64,000 nt of DNA from NCBI GenBank assembly GCA_964247055.1, contig OZ176058.1:3286001-3350000 (forward strand), read 5' to 3'. Position 1 is the first letter of the stretch, and each line of letters begins with the position of its first letter. The position numbers and the translations under genes are program-made. Source of the stretch: Paragordius varius (lineage: Eukaryota; Nematomorpha). A model generated the notes under the pieces. It was not told where the DNA came from. It did no database searches and worked only from the letters and a program-made list of their open reading frames with translations. This document shows positions 24,959 through 37,770 of this stretch, in pieces.

Positions 24959-25420
24959 CTATAAATTTCATGTGCTTATCTATAAGACTTATGTGCCTAT
25001 CTATAAGACTTATGTGCCTATGTATTGGTTATATATGTGATTATGTATAAGATGTTTGTGCGTATCTATAAGTTTATCTACTTAAGTTTGAATTTATTTG
25101 CTTATCTATAAAACTCAATGTGCCCCATCTATAATCAAAGTGCCCATCTATAAAAATTATGTGGTTAAGTGTGAAATTAAATCTCTAAGAGTTATGTGTG
25201 CTTATATATAAAGTTTATGTGATTATGTGTATTAGTTTTATGTGGTTATCTATAAGATTTTTTGTACTTGTATATATTAGTTTTATGTGGTTATCTATAA
25301 ATTTTTTGTACTCATTTATAAAATTTATGAGATTGAGTGTGAATTTATTTGCAAACTATAAATTTTATGTGGTTATCTAAAAATTTCCATGTGCTTCTCT
25401 ATAAAGTATTATGTTTGTTG
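24945..25420. repeat. Degenerate 21-bp minisatellite
   Basis: Imperfect copies of a 21-bp unit with core ATGTGCCTATCTATAAGACT, decaying to the right. No inverted partner arm was seen. Its left edge overlaps the start codon of p66 exon 1. It is open in several frames because 21 is a multiple of three; those frames are not genes. Confidence 0.8.
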
Positions 25421-25839
25421 TTCTAGCTTTATAAATATATCTTTAAAATTTTGATTTAATTATGATCAATATTATTTCTTTTGTTTTTAGTGCATATCAT
25501 CGAAAAAGATATTACCTTTTGTCCGTATAATTTCGATTTTTTTGTATCTCATGGCATTTCTAAAATTTTGTAATTCAAATGAGCCAACTAAATCTTAGTT
25601 TAAAATTGTGGTTCCCATAAGTATTAATTGTAATTTCTTTTAAAAAATTTTAATATCAAAAAACTCAATAACCCTGAATTTTATATACTCCTTTATATAT
25701 AGGTTTAAATACCTTAATAATAAAATTCAAATACGATGTCCTGAATTAAAATAAAAAACTCAAAACTGCCTGATTTTTTATTCAAAAAACCATAAATTTT
25801 AATAATTTTATACGTGAATCATTAACCCATCAAAAAGAC

Positions 25840-26104
25840 CCCTGAACAATTTAAACCTTGAATAATTCAAACTCACCCTTTAACAATATAAATTCATCCT
25901 AAAATAAATTCTATGTTTTTTTAAGATCGTATATTTTTTTATTAAAATCCAAATAATATTAAAATAATAAGCTCTGCCATAAAGATATATTTCATATAAA
26001 TGATGAGTTATATTTGCCCGAAAACACATAATTTATAGGGTGAATTTGAATTGTTTGAGAGTGAAATTGAATTGTTTGAGGGTGAATTTAAATTGTAAAT
26101 GGTA
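25840..26104. mobile_element. Family B element, left tip degraded
   Basis: Ends GGGTGAATTTAAATTGTAAA followed by TGGTA; left arm with CAAACTCACCC units and the family centre (AAAGATATATTTCAT). Confidence 0.75.
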
Positions 26105-26469
26105 TTTATAAAATTTCAAAAATTTAATTTTCTTTATCTGAATTATTGACAAAAATATTTCCTCGCAGTCCTATTTAATAAAACTTATAAAAATTATAGC
26201 TAATAACTGCAATGCTATAAACATCGACTGGTCTTAATTATAAGCAATTCCAATTGAAAAATTTTCGATTTGATTACGAACCAAAATTAAAAACTCAAAA
26301 ACAAATGTTTGGCAACTCTACTTATTTAAATTTGATTTTATCTTCATAAACTATATGATTACTATTTGATGTATAATTGAGTCCATAACCAATTTATATA
26401 TCATTCCTACTACAAAAAACGATGAATTATATTTAACATTCATTACCTTTTCACTTGTTTGTCTTAGTT

Positions 26470-26951
26470 TACTTTTGGGGTAGCTTTATACCCCAGAGCT
26501 CTATTTTGTTAATAAACTACAGTTTTGAGGTTATTTTATATAAAAAATATCAAAAATTTAATTTATCTATTATAGATAAAAAGGCTTAAATTTTTACAGT
26601 TTTGTTACTTCTAGGGTCTAAAATTGGGACAGCTTCAAAACACGATTGAAACAAACAGCTGATATTAAAAAATATTTCAAGTTTTTGCTGGTAAAATGTA
26701 GCCTTAAAGCTTTTAACAAGTACTTATTAACATTTAACCATAATATTCCTTTGTTTGCCTGTTGCATTAAGAAAAAAATGGTGGCAAAAAAGTGTTTGAG
26801 ATGAGGATTTTTACAATTTTACATTTTTGAAAAAATTTTTTTATAATGCGCCTAAAAGATAAAAGAAAGCATAAAATTTGGCTTAATATAATACTTTTTG
26901 GGATATTCAGATTTTAAATGGCTTTGGGATATAAAACTACCCTAAAAGGTA
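26470..26951. mobile_element. Family N palindrome-ended element
   Basis: CTTTTGGGGTAGCTTTATAC at the left and the inverse ATAAAACTACCCTAAAAGG at the right, about 480 bp. The interior (AAACAAACAGCTGAT, GGxGGCAAAAAA) is shared with 56880-57210. Confidence 0.65.
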
Positions 26952-27558
26952 ATGGAGTGTTAAAGAAGATTAAAAAAGTACAGCTGTTTATTATATTTAA
27001 ACATTTCGTCACCTTGTGGGGTAGTTTTATACTTCAGGGCCATTTATATTCAAATATTTAAAAGTTTCTTTTATAATTTTGCCCCAAAAAAATATGTGTA
27101 CTTTTTGGCCATGGGTCTCCAAAACGGCTTCGCCGGTCTCATTTTTCGATCAAAAAATTCCACGGGTCGCATTATTAAAATATATGGCTATTAACAAATA
27201 CTTTATTAGGTTTTAGACCTAGGGCTGTGAAAACAACTATTTTTAACATTTTACCAATATTCGGAAAATGATCAGAAAATCAGTTTAAGAAAATGATTAT
27301 TTCTTGTGGTTTGTAGAAATATTTTGGACAGCCGTGTATTGGTCATCCCTGTTTAAGGCGTAGAATGCAATAAATAATTAAAAAAATGTAAAATTGTAAA
27401 AATTTCTTTATCATATACAGGAATGTATATTATGGTTAATAAATATGAAGAATTAAATTTGTAAAGCTTTCAAATCACATTTTATCAGCAAATTTTTCAT
27501 ATTTATTGATTATCAGCTGTTCTTATCAATCGTTTTTATGGCTTTCTCAATTTGAAAC

Positions 27559-27828
27559 TCTAAAGGGTTGTCCAACGCCTTTTGAACTGGAAAAAACTGA
27601 CAGGCCGAATTTGATTATATCTATGCGGGCAATCATAAATATTTCACTAGATATCAAACATAAGACCATAAAATACAAACAGAAAACATTCCGAAAATTT
27701 ATTTGCGAAAATTCAATTTTACAAAGATATTGTCAACATTATTTTGCAAATTCGGAAATCCAATTTTTTTGTGGGCTGCGCACATACTGTCTTGGAGGGC
27801 TGCATGTTGGCCACCCCTGCCTGCACTA
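27559..27828. mobile_element. hAT-like MITE
   Basis: The right end reads, inverted, CAGGGGTGGCCAACATGCAG then CCCTCC, a classic hAT terminus; the left end reads AAAGGGTTGTCCAACGCC. No 8-bp target duplication was recognised. Similar fragments lie at 27100-27350, 29385-29460, 43040-43120 and 59339-59560. Confidence 0.6.
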
Positions 27829-27881
27829 GGAGTTAAAAGTAAAAATTCCAAATTCATCTAATACAGGAGAAGATGGTAATT

Positions 27882-28174
27882 TACAGTAAAAACTGAAATT
27901 ATACGGACAAATTGTAGAAATATAATGAATTTTTTTTCCGAAAACAACCATACTTTTTAAAACATTAATTTTTGTTATTAAAATATTTAATTACAATCGT
28001 AAACTACATAATTGACTGTGCTACCAACCAATCCCATTTATTTTATATTTTGCAATTTAATACAATCAGTTATATATGAAAAATAAAGATTCAAAAAATA
28101 TGGTTGTGTTTTGGAAAAAAATATTTGTCTTTATATTTTTAAGTTTTGTCCGTATAATTTTAAATTATTCTGTA
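27882..28174. mobile_element. Family A palindromic MITE
   Basis: TACAGTAAAAACTGAAATTA to TTTTAAATTATTCTGTA. Confidence 0.85.
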
Positions 28175-28469
28175 ATTTTTAACCAAGGCTTTCAAAACAA
28201 CGATTTTTTACTACTTTAAGCTATAAGGTAAAAGATACCCCAAAATGTCATCGCATACGAAATAAAAATTTAATAAAGTGTTAAATATTTGTCGTTTGTA
28301 ACGTATTTCCCGTAAATTTTCATTTTTTACTGGGAATATACGATGTGACAATAAAAAAAACAAAATCTTGGTTTTTAACTACGTAAGATTATATATATTA
28401 TAAAGGTTTTTTGTAGAATAAATAAATTGTTTGTGCTCAATACTCGACTAAATAGTTTAGACTCAACTT

Positions 28470-28758
28470 TATAGTAAAAACTGAAATTATACGGACAAAA
28501 TGTAAAATGAGACAAAATGTTTTTTTTTCAAAAACCATACTTTTTGAACCTTAATTTATCCAAAAAATCATTAAGTTACAATCGTAAAATACATAATTGA
28601 TTGCAATATACATTTCTACATTATACTTTGGAGTATAAAACAATGACTTTTATTTAATTTATAAAATCGAGATTAAAAAAGATTAAGTTGTCTTTATGTC
28701 AAGAATATTGAGCTTTATATTTTCACGTTTTTTCCGTATAATATCAATATTTACTGTA
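28470..28758. mobile_element. Family A palindromic MITE
   Basis: TATAGTAAAAACTGAAATTA to ATATCAATATTTACTGTA. Confidence 0.85.
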
Positions 28759-29674
28759 ATACTCCTCAAACACATCACATGCCAAATTTTTTTTTTGAAA
28801 AATAAATCGACATAGCTGGTTAAACTAGAAAGTTTTAACTTCCAAAGAGCGTTAATAGTTTTTTTAGTTCATAAAATTAATTGTTCGATAAATGTTTCAC
28901 TAAAATTTTTATGATATTCAAATGTTTAAATAAATTATTAAATTTTAAAAAGCATTGGTTGCTTTAAGAATTTTAATTTTAACAAAAATAATGTTGAAAA
29001 CGGTCTAAAAACACTTTTTCCACATATATTAGACTGCGCTAAATTTTAAATTAAAATATTTCTTACTTATAAATGTGGGTAATTAATTTTAAATAAGAAA
29101 ATATCAAACTTCTAACGTTAAAATTGGAACCATTTTAAAGAAAATCAATCTTGTTTATATTTTTTTATTATACCCAAAATTTGAGACCGAAAACGGTTTC
29201 AAACCAAAAACGTCGCCTTTTGTCTGGTCTCTATTTTTATAAAATTTCTCAATAGATAAGATAAAACACTAATATGCTTTTTTATTTTGATTTTTTGTAC
29301 TTCATAGTGAGCTCATATATCGAGTAACACTTGTCATATTAGCTTTTCAAATTTTCTATAAGGTTTTATTTTATAACAGGAATCTCCAAAAATGGCTTCG
29401 CCTGGGCGCATTATTTATTCAAAAAATTCCGGGTGCTGCACATTTAAAATATATATGGGCATTTATATTTAAAGCATAAGACTGGAAAATGACAACACAA
29501 TATTACAATTTTTTCTAGTTTTTGCTACAATCCAAAATACACATTAAAAATTTGTTTAAAAGCTATCGATTTTACTAAAATTTTATGAGTATGTTTTGAG
29601 AATTTAAATTTTATAAATATTTCAGGGGACGTGTAGAAAGCTAGTGATGGTCGCATGTTAGATTTTGATTTGAA
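28759..29674. other. Intergenic, unassigned
   Basis: AT-rich with no gene seen. A hAT-like fragment lies at 29385-29460 (ATGGCTTCGCCTGGGCGCAT). 29150-29250 contains the short inverted pair GAGACCGAAAACGG and a T-rich tract. Confidence 0.5.
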
Positions 29675-29974
29675 TACAGTAAAAGAAATTATACGGACAA
29701 AACGTAAAAATGTAGAATATGTTTTTTGCAAAAGATAACCCGTCATACTTTTTAAATTTGGATTGATTATTTTTATTATAAATGATTATTTAATTGACAA
29801 TGTATCAAACACAAAGTATAAATTAATATAACATCAATTTTTTATTTAACAGCGGTAGGTAAATATTCTATATGAGTAATATTAAGGTGCAAAAAGTATG
29901 GAGTTTTTTTTAAAAAAAATATATGTGTCCTTATATTTTTACGTTTTGTTCGTATAATTTCAGATTTTACTGTA
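29675..29974. mobile_element. Family A palindromic MITE
   Basis: TACAGTAAAAGAAATTATAC to TTTCAGATTTTACTGTA. Confidence 0.85.
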
Positions 29975-30407
29975 ATGTTTTTTTTGAGAACCTAAAAAGA
30001 CCATAAAATGCACATTTTATTATTATTTAGAATATTTATTTTAAGTATCTAAACACAAACAAAATTGTTAAATTTAAAAACCTAATAAATAAAGTAGTTG
30101 AAATCATGATAGAGACATAATATTTTATCAATAATTTTTTATTATAGATTCACGCAACAATCAATTAAAATGTTTCTATTTAAGTTTTATTTTATGTTTT
30201 AATGTTTTGAACAGTACCTTATTATGCCTATTAATGTTTTATTTAGATTCTCGTGATTATCACAAAGTATAAAAAGATCGATATATTAATGTTTTAATTT
30301 TATTTTGGAATTTCGAAGGAGAATGAAAAATATCTTTAATGCTTTATGTTAATGCTTTAAAACTGAAATTTCGGAACATCACCCCTCAATATTGGATACA
30401 CCAAATT

Positions 30408-32202
30408 GGCTCTAGTATTTGTCCATCAATTATTAATCTGTTAATCATGAATTGTGAAATATTTGGATCAATTCTAGATGACCCTTATTGACTCTAGTAT
30501 TTGTCCATCAATTATGAATCTGTTAATCATGAATTGTGGAATATTTGGATCAATGCTAGATGACACCTATTGACTCTAGTTTTTGTCCATCAATTATGAA
30601 TCTGTTAATCATGAATTGTGAAATATTTGGATCAATGTTAGATGACACCTATTGGCTCTAGTATTTGTCCATCAATTATGAATCTCTTAATTATAAATTG
30701 CGGAATATTTGGATCAATACTAGATAACTCCTATTGGCTCTAGTATTTGTCCATCAATTATGAATCTCTTAATCAAGAATTGTAGAATATTTGGATCAAT
30801 ACTAGATAACTCCTATTGGCTCTAGTATTTGTCCATCAATTATGAATCTCTTAATCAAGAATTGCGAAATATTTGGATCAATGCTAGATAACTCCTATTG
30901 GCTCTAGTATTTGTCCATCAATTATGAATCTCTTAATCAAGAATTGCGAAATATTTGGATCAATGCTGGATAACTCCTATTGGCTCTAGTATTTGTCCAT
31001 CAATTATGAATCTCTTAATCAAGAATTGCGAAATATTTGGATCAATGCTAGATAACTCCTATTGGCTCTAGTATTTGTCCATCAATTATGAATCTGTTAA
31101 TCAAGAATTGTAGAATATTTGGATCAATACTAGATAACTCCTATTGGCTCTAGTATTTGTCCATCAATTATGAATCTCTTAATCAAGAATTGTGAAATAT
31201 TTGGATCAAAGCTAGACGACATCTATTGGCTCTAGTATTTGTCCATCAATTATGAATCTGTTAATCATGAATTGCGAAATATTTGGATCAATGGTAGATG
31301 ACCCCTATTGGCTCTAGTATTTGTCCATCAATTATGAATCTGTTAATCATGAATTGCGAAATATTTGGATGAATGCTAGATGACCCTTATTGGCTCTAGT
31401 ATTTGTCCATCAATTATGAATCTGTTAATCATGAATTGCGAAATATTTGGATCAATGTTAGATAACTCCTATTGGCTATAGTATTTGTCCATCAATTATG
31501 AATCTGTTAATCATGAATTGCGAAATATTTGGATCAATGTTAGATAACTCCTATTGGCTCTAGTATTTGTCCATCAATTATGAATCTTTTAATCATGAAT
31601 TGTGGAATATTTGGATTAATGCTAGATGACTCCTATTGGCTCTAGTATTTGTCCATCAATTATGAATCTTTTAATCATGAATTGTGAAATATTTGAATCA
31701 AAGCTAGATGACCCATATTGACTCTAGTATTTGTCCATCAATTATGAATCTTTTAATCATGAATTGTGAAATATTTGAATCAATGCTAGATGACCCTTAT
31801 TGGCTTTAGTATTTGTCCATCAATTATGAATCTGTTAATCATGAATTGCAGAATATTTTGATCAATTCTAATATTGGCTCTAGTATTTGTCCATTAATTA
31901 TGAATCTGTTAATCAAGAATTGTGGAATATTTGGATCAAAGCTAAATAACTCCTATTGGCTCTAGTATTTGTCCATCAATTATGAATCTTTTAATCATGA
32001 ATTGCGAAATATTTGGATCAAAGCTAGATGACACCTATTGGCTCTAGTATTTGTCCATCAATTATGAATCTGTTAATCATGAATTGTCAAATATTTGGAT
32101 CATTGCTAGATGACCCCTATTGGCTCTAGTATTTGTCCATCAATTATGAATCTCTTAATCATGAATTGGGAAATATTTAGATCAATGCTAGATAACGCCT
32201 AT
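30408..32202 (+). repeat. 82-bp satellite array, about 22 monomers
   Basis: Head-to-tail copies of an 82-bp unit that includes CTCTAGTATTTGTCCATCAA and TATTTGGATCAATGCTAGAT. Two sub-types alternate (CTCTTAATCAAG...GATAACTCC and CTGTTAATCATG...GATGACCCC), with a homogeneous block of the first near 30660-31190, as expected from local unequal exchange. Confidence 0.95.
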
Positions 32203-33472
32203 CACTCTGAAATGGGAATAAAAAAATAAACCCTAAGAATAGTATATATTCGTTACCTAAAAGTTTCAGGATAATAAATATCGAAATGATAATGGGGTAA
32301 AAAACTAGATAAAAAGTTATTTTTATTTTTCTCTTATTAGCCAAAATCAAAATAAGCGCATTTTTAACACATAGTGGATCTAACATAATTTATTACAATA
32401 TAGATGGAAATACGTCAACTAAATTCTGTTTGATAAGTATAGCATATGGATAATTCCATACGCAAAATTGATTAAGATTTTCCACTCTTTTGGTCGGTCC
32501 CAGAAAGTTTTACGAGAATTAAGCCAAAAAAATCTCACTTTGATGTCAAATTTGAATTATAAAAACTTCTGTTAATATGCGGTAAAATAATTTAATTTTA
32601 ATTAAAACAATCATATATTAACTCTATATAAAATTTACCAAATCGACTTCAAAAAAATAGGCCCTATATAAAAAAGAAAATTTTTCGATAATCATCGGAA
32701 GATGCGTGATGCTCATTATTCTTACATTCAATAAATATATTAAAATATCTTTTCCATACTATTCGATGCAGAAAAAAAGATCTATCATCTCAGATTTTTG
32801 ATTTAGGTGTTTTACCCCAAAATCTTGATTTATTTTTGACGTCATTTTGGTTTCTTATGTAGGCTTTATGGTAAAAAAATTCCCTAAATCAAAATCCTGA
32901 GATGATAAATCTTTTTTTCTGCATCTATTTGTATAAAAAAGGTATTTATAATATATTTATTGAATGTTAATGTTAAAATTATACGCACACAACTTCCCCT
33001 TAGGGGTGAATCATCAAAAAATTTTCTTTTTTATATAGGCTTAAATTTTTTTGAAGGCGATATTTTAAACTTTATATATAGAGTTAATAGTTGATGATTT
33101 TAATATAAATTAAAATATTTTCCGCATATTAACAAGAATTCGAATTCGTTGTCAAAATGCGATATTTTAGCTTATATTCTTGTGAATCTTTCTGGGACCG
33201 TCCGAAAGTAAAAACTTTTATTGATAATATTTTTCGTTTGGAATTACCCTTATGCTATAATTGATCAAATGTAATTTAATTGATGCATTTTCATCTATAT
33301 TCTAATTAATTTTATTTGACCCAATATGCGATAAAAATGTGATTTTTTAATTTTGGCTAATAAGAAAAAAATTTACATAAAATTTTTTCTAATATTTTAA
33401 CCCTATATATCATTTCGATATTCATATCCTAATGATTTTAGCTATCGAATGATATATATTAAGCGCATCGTG
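32203..33472. mobile_element. 1.27-kb palindromic element inserted in the satellite
   Basis: Arms of about 600 bp are inverted copies, for example AATATCGAAATGAT and CTTATTAGCCAAAAT on both sides, and GATGATAAATC facing GATCTATCATC near the centre (about 32845). The ends are CAC...GTG and the flanks are TAT/TAT, splitting the satellite consensus CCTATTGGC. A 3-bp target duplication with CAC ends suggests the CMC (CACTA-like) group. Non-coding. Confidence 0.75.
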
Positions 33473-33560
33473 TATTGCCTCTAGTATTTTTCCATCAATA
33501 AATTCAATGTAAATCTAATCAAGAATTGCTTAGTATTTGGATTATTTTTTATTAATCAAA
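33473..33560 (+). repeat. Orphan 82-bp satellite monomer
   Basis: TATTGCCTCTAGTATTTTTC, then AATCAAGAATTGC and TATTTGGATTA: one diverged monomer in the same orientation as the main array and continuing its phase exactly across the palindrome at 32203-33472. Confidence 0.8.
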
Positions 33561-33702
33561 TAAATTGAAATTATATTTCATAATTGGTTTCAGTTTTCTA
33601 TTGAATAATTAAGGTAATTAAAGTGAAAATTCTTACACATTTTTTACTAATTACATATAACACGGGACTTAAAATCGGCGAGCATTAAAGTATGTTGAAA
33701 TA

Positions 33703-34914
33703 TACCATTTGCACTTCAAGACTGTTCTTGAACACTTCAAGTTGTTCTTAATACTGTTTTTGAATTTAACCATACATTTTGCATGTATTTTTTAACCTGA
33801 TTTTGTGATTTCTGACTTGCTTCATTTAAATTAATATTTTGATTGGAAAAATCCAATTTTTTATTTTAACTAATTTTTCCAATTCAGTAAGATTATTCAA
33901 TTATTATCAATGTTATCAACGAAAAATGCTAGTTAAAACTCGGGACTAAGGAAAATTATACAGCAAAAATTGAAATTATACGGACAAAACGTAAAAATAT
34001 AAAGACAAATATTTTTTTCTAAAAGACAACCATATTTTTTATACCTGATTGTTTTAAATATGCCTGATTGTTTTAAACTGTATAATATATATAAAAAAGA
34101 AATGTAAATTGGTAGCAATGTAAGATTATAATTAAATGTTTTATAACAAATAAGGTTTTAAAAAGTATGATTTTATCTTTTTTTTAAAAAAATATTTGTC
34201 TTTATATTATTATGTCCGTTTAATTTCAGTTTTTACTGTAAATTTTTTATGAACATCAATTTGAAAAGTCCATATTTTTAGGGCCGCGTACAGGAAACCC
34301 TTGTTCTAGATTTCGTACATGGCGAAATCATCTGTAATTACAAAAAACCAAAGTCCTCATTCGAATTCCAATGTAGAAACAAATGGGTTTCATTTGTAGA
34401 CCAACTAATATATGAGGCGACATTTTTGAATTAGCATGTACCTCGGTAGTAAATTTCTTTGCAAAAATAAGGTTTTTTTTTAAAAAAAAAAGAAGTCTAC
34501 TAAAATAGTGAGTTTGGGGCAAATTTCCACAATAACATAGCTAGTCTACATTTTTGGCTTAGCTAACAGCATCAAATCACTCGGCTCCATCCTCTTAAAA
34601 TTTTATTTTGCACTGAGATACAGTTAAAATGAAATTATACGGACAAAACGTAGAAATATAAAGACAAAGATTTTTTTAAAGACACAGCCTTTCTGTTGAA
34701 ATCTTTTAAAATTAATATATTTTCTAAAAACTTATTAAAGATGTCCAGGTTCTGAATGATCAAAGTGATTTAAAAATTGGTAAATTTAGAGAATAGCTTA
34801 AAAATAATAAAATATATTTATGATACACGTTTTGATCGATAAAAGTTAAAAACAAATTTAAAAAGTTAAAGGACCAACTTGAAGTTTTCAAATATCAATT
34901 TTGTGATTGTACGA
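33703..34914. mobile_element. Family G element with nested family A
   Basis: TACCATTTGCACTTCAAGAC at the left and GGACCAACTTGAAGTTTTCA at the right. A complete family A (33959-34240) and a half copy (34619-34720) lie inside. Second example of A inside G. Confidence 0.65.
33959..34240. mobile_element. Family A MITE nested in family G
   Basis: TACAGCAAAAATTGAAATTA to TTTCAGTTTTTACTGTA. Confidence 0.8.
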
Positions 34915-35781
34915 TATCGAAACATCAAATCTTCGCACATTATGTCGACAAAACCTTTTTTGCAAAACAAAATTAACATTGTGCATTATTAAGAAACTAA
35001 ACAGTATTTTTATGAAATTTTAATATATACATGAAAATTTTAAAAATGTTATCATACCGTTTGATGTTCCTACTATGATTCCAAATACCATAAAATACTC
35101 TCTATTCTTATAATTATTTAGTTTTTTTTCTAAACTATGCAAATTTGAATTTTATGTCATAAAAAACGTAGCATACATAAATAATTATTATCATCATATT
35201 TTGGCGTTATTATCTCAAAACCAGATAATCTGCAAAAATTTGAGACAATCAATTAAGATTTACAGATCAAAGACAGTTTAAACGTAAATAAAAACATCTT
35301 ATTAGCAATGGAGAGATGAAAATTGTTACACTGAATTACTGTAGCAAAGATCAGAGTTTTCACAAAGTATGGCTGTCCTCAAAAAAATATTTGTCTTTAT
35401 AATTTTATTTTTTAATGTACTCTAAGCTTAATAAATAAATTTAAACTATAAATAAAATTGATAACCATGTCTGGAATTTTTCCATTGAGATTATGAAATC
35501 TGGTAGGTTTTTTAATTTTAACAAAAACTCAAAAAATTTTGAGCATGACACATAATATTTCATGTTTTTGGGTAAAATTTACTAGAATACATATTACCCT
35601 TGATGAACAAAAACACGTCAGAATGCATTTTTATTAATAACAAATTTCAACTGATTTACTTTTTATTTATTCAAAAACATTTGGATTACATTTCAAAAAT
35701 GGTGTATATTTAAAAAAGCGATAAATTGTAATTAAACCGTTTTTTTAAAGCAAATACGAATCACACATTATAATATAAATA
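34915..35781. other. Intergenic, unassigned
   Basis: No gene seen. A family A right-half fragment occurs at 35345-35418 (AGTATGGCTGTCCTC, ATTTGTCTTTATAA). The rest is AT-rich without clear structure. Confidence 0.5.
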
Positions 35782-36094
35782 TACCATTTACACTTTGAAT
35801 TTACTTTTTATTTCAAATCCCTGGAACGTTTCAATTCCACCCTAAATAGTTTTGTTAATTCTAATATATAACATTTTTGAGTTTTTTTACCATGGTAAAA
35901 AAAATTTAAAATTCACATCATACAGAAAATGATGATAAACTCTAACATAAAACATATTTCATATGAATACTGAGTTAGATTCACCAAAAAACACATAATA
36001 TGTATTTTGGTAAATTTGAAATATAAGGGTAAGTTTTAAATGTTTAAGGTTGGATTTTAAATGTTCAAGGGTTCATTTGAGGTGTGGAAATGGT
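35782..36094. mobile_element. Family B element, diverged
   Basis: TACCATTTACACTTTGAATT to GTGGAAATGGTC. About three units per arm, partly decayed. Confidence 0.75.
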
Positions 36095-36346
36095 CTATTT
36101 TATTAAGCTTTTTTTTGTCATATATCAAAAAAAGTTATCTAAGCACAGACAAGGGTTGTCGGTGTATTTGCAACATATGTAAAAATGAGCTGGTAGGCGC
36201 CATTTTGAGCCGAACTTCGGCAAACACATGCTCGAAATAAATCAGCTGTTTGGGTATCGAATCCTGCCAGTTGGAAAATTTGTGATAAAAAATTTGCAAA
36301 ATATGTTTGATTGAACGCTCTTGGGGGACCCTAATATATACATTAA

Positions 36347-36917
36347 TACAGTAAAAATTGAAATTATACGGACAAAACGCAAAACTATAAAGACAAGTAT
36401 CTTTTTTTCAAATGAAAAACATACTTTTTAATACCTTTATTTTTCTCATATATGCTATTTAGTTACAATTGTAAAATAAAGAATTGATTGTGCTATAATA
36501 TATATTCCCATTTTAGACTTTGCCATTAAAACAATGAGTTTTATTGAAATAAATCAAGGTTTAAAAGGTATGGTTGTCTTTAAAAAAAATATTGTTTTTA
36601 TATTTTTACGTTATTTCCGTATAATTTCAGTTTTACTGCACATTAATACAGTAGAAATTAAGATTATACGGACAAAACGCTAAATTATAAGACATCTTTT
36701 TTCCAACGACAAACATACTTTTTTAACTATTAATTTAACCTAATAAAATTTTTAAATGTAAAATATATAACAATAGCGTAACCAATTTATATCTCTTATA
36801 TACTCTGCATATGAAGTGAATTATATCGAAAAAATTAAGATTTAAAAAGGAGAATTGTTTTTTGGAAAAAAATATTTGTCTTTACGTTTTGTCTGTATAA
36901 TTTCAAACTTTAATGTA
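36347..36917. mobile_element. Two family A copies in direct tandem
   Basis: 36347-36640 and 36647-36917, same family, separated by 6 bp. Each is preceded by CATTAATACAG, so the left flank is duplicated too. Confidence 0.8.

Positions 36918-36920
<3 letters not shown>

Positions 36921-36957
<37 letters not shown>
36921..36957. repeat. (TA)n microsatellite
   Basis: TA run directly after the second family A copy. Confidence 0.95.
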
Positions 36958-36964
<7 letters not shown>

Positions 36965-37258
36965 ATCAGTATGTATTTTTCAATTGTAAACACAGTAGTG
37001 GAAAAAAACAACAACAAAAGTTGATTTAAAAAATAAAGTTATGTAATAGAGGAAAAAATTGTTTATATCGATCATTGGTTGTATTTTACCCATATGCTAT
37101 TGTGTTGTTAATAGACCAATCTAGTACAGTACCATATGATATTTAACAAGTTTTGTCTATAATTTAAACCGTTTAAGATGGAAATTGTTTAATTTTAACC
37201 ATTTGTTGTTTTTTATCTATATGTTGCCATTAGCCAATAAATGTGCATACTGTATATA

Positions 37259-37640
37259 TACCATTACAATTCAAATTCACCCTTGAATAATTCAAATTCA
37301 CCCTAAAAATAAATTATGTGTTTTCGAACTAATATAACTCATTGTTAATCAAAAATATCTTTATGGCATAGTTTTTTATATATTCAGTATTATATTAATT
37401 TAAAACAAAATTTTTATTTTTTAAAAATATATAAAAATATAGGTAATAATTAATCTCAAAAAACATATATTTTTTTAGGGTGAGTTTGAATTGTTTAAGG
37501 GTGAATTTGAATTTTTTAGGGCTGAATTTGAATATTAATGGTACAGTAAATAATACGGACAAAATGTAAAAATAAAAATACACAAATATTTCATTTGAAA
37601 AGGCAACCAATCTGATATATACCTTTCTTTTTCTTACACA
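37259..37640. mobile_element. Family B element (37259-37543) followed by a family A fragment
   Basis: B: TACCATTACAATTCAAATTC to GAATATTAATGGTA. A left-end fragment begins at the same TA (TACAGTAAATAATACGG). Confidence 0.75.
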
Positions 37641-37770
37641 AACTATATAAAAGAGTGTACTCTTTTGAAAAATTTAAAGTATTTTAAAAGACAAATTTTC
37701 AAAAGCTCACGGTTAAATTTAAAATGTTTATGAGGTGTTAATGGTATTATAGAATTGCAAAAGTAAAAAC

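Noticed and set aside
24846-25380. Overlapping open frames with Ile-Tyr-Lys-Thr-Tyr-Val repeats
   Set aside because: They read through the 21-bp minisatellite; the real coding sequence here is on the other strand (24876-24958).
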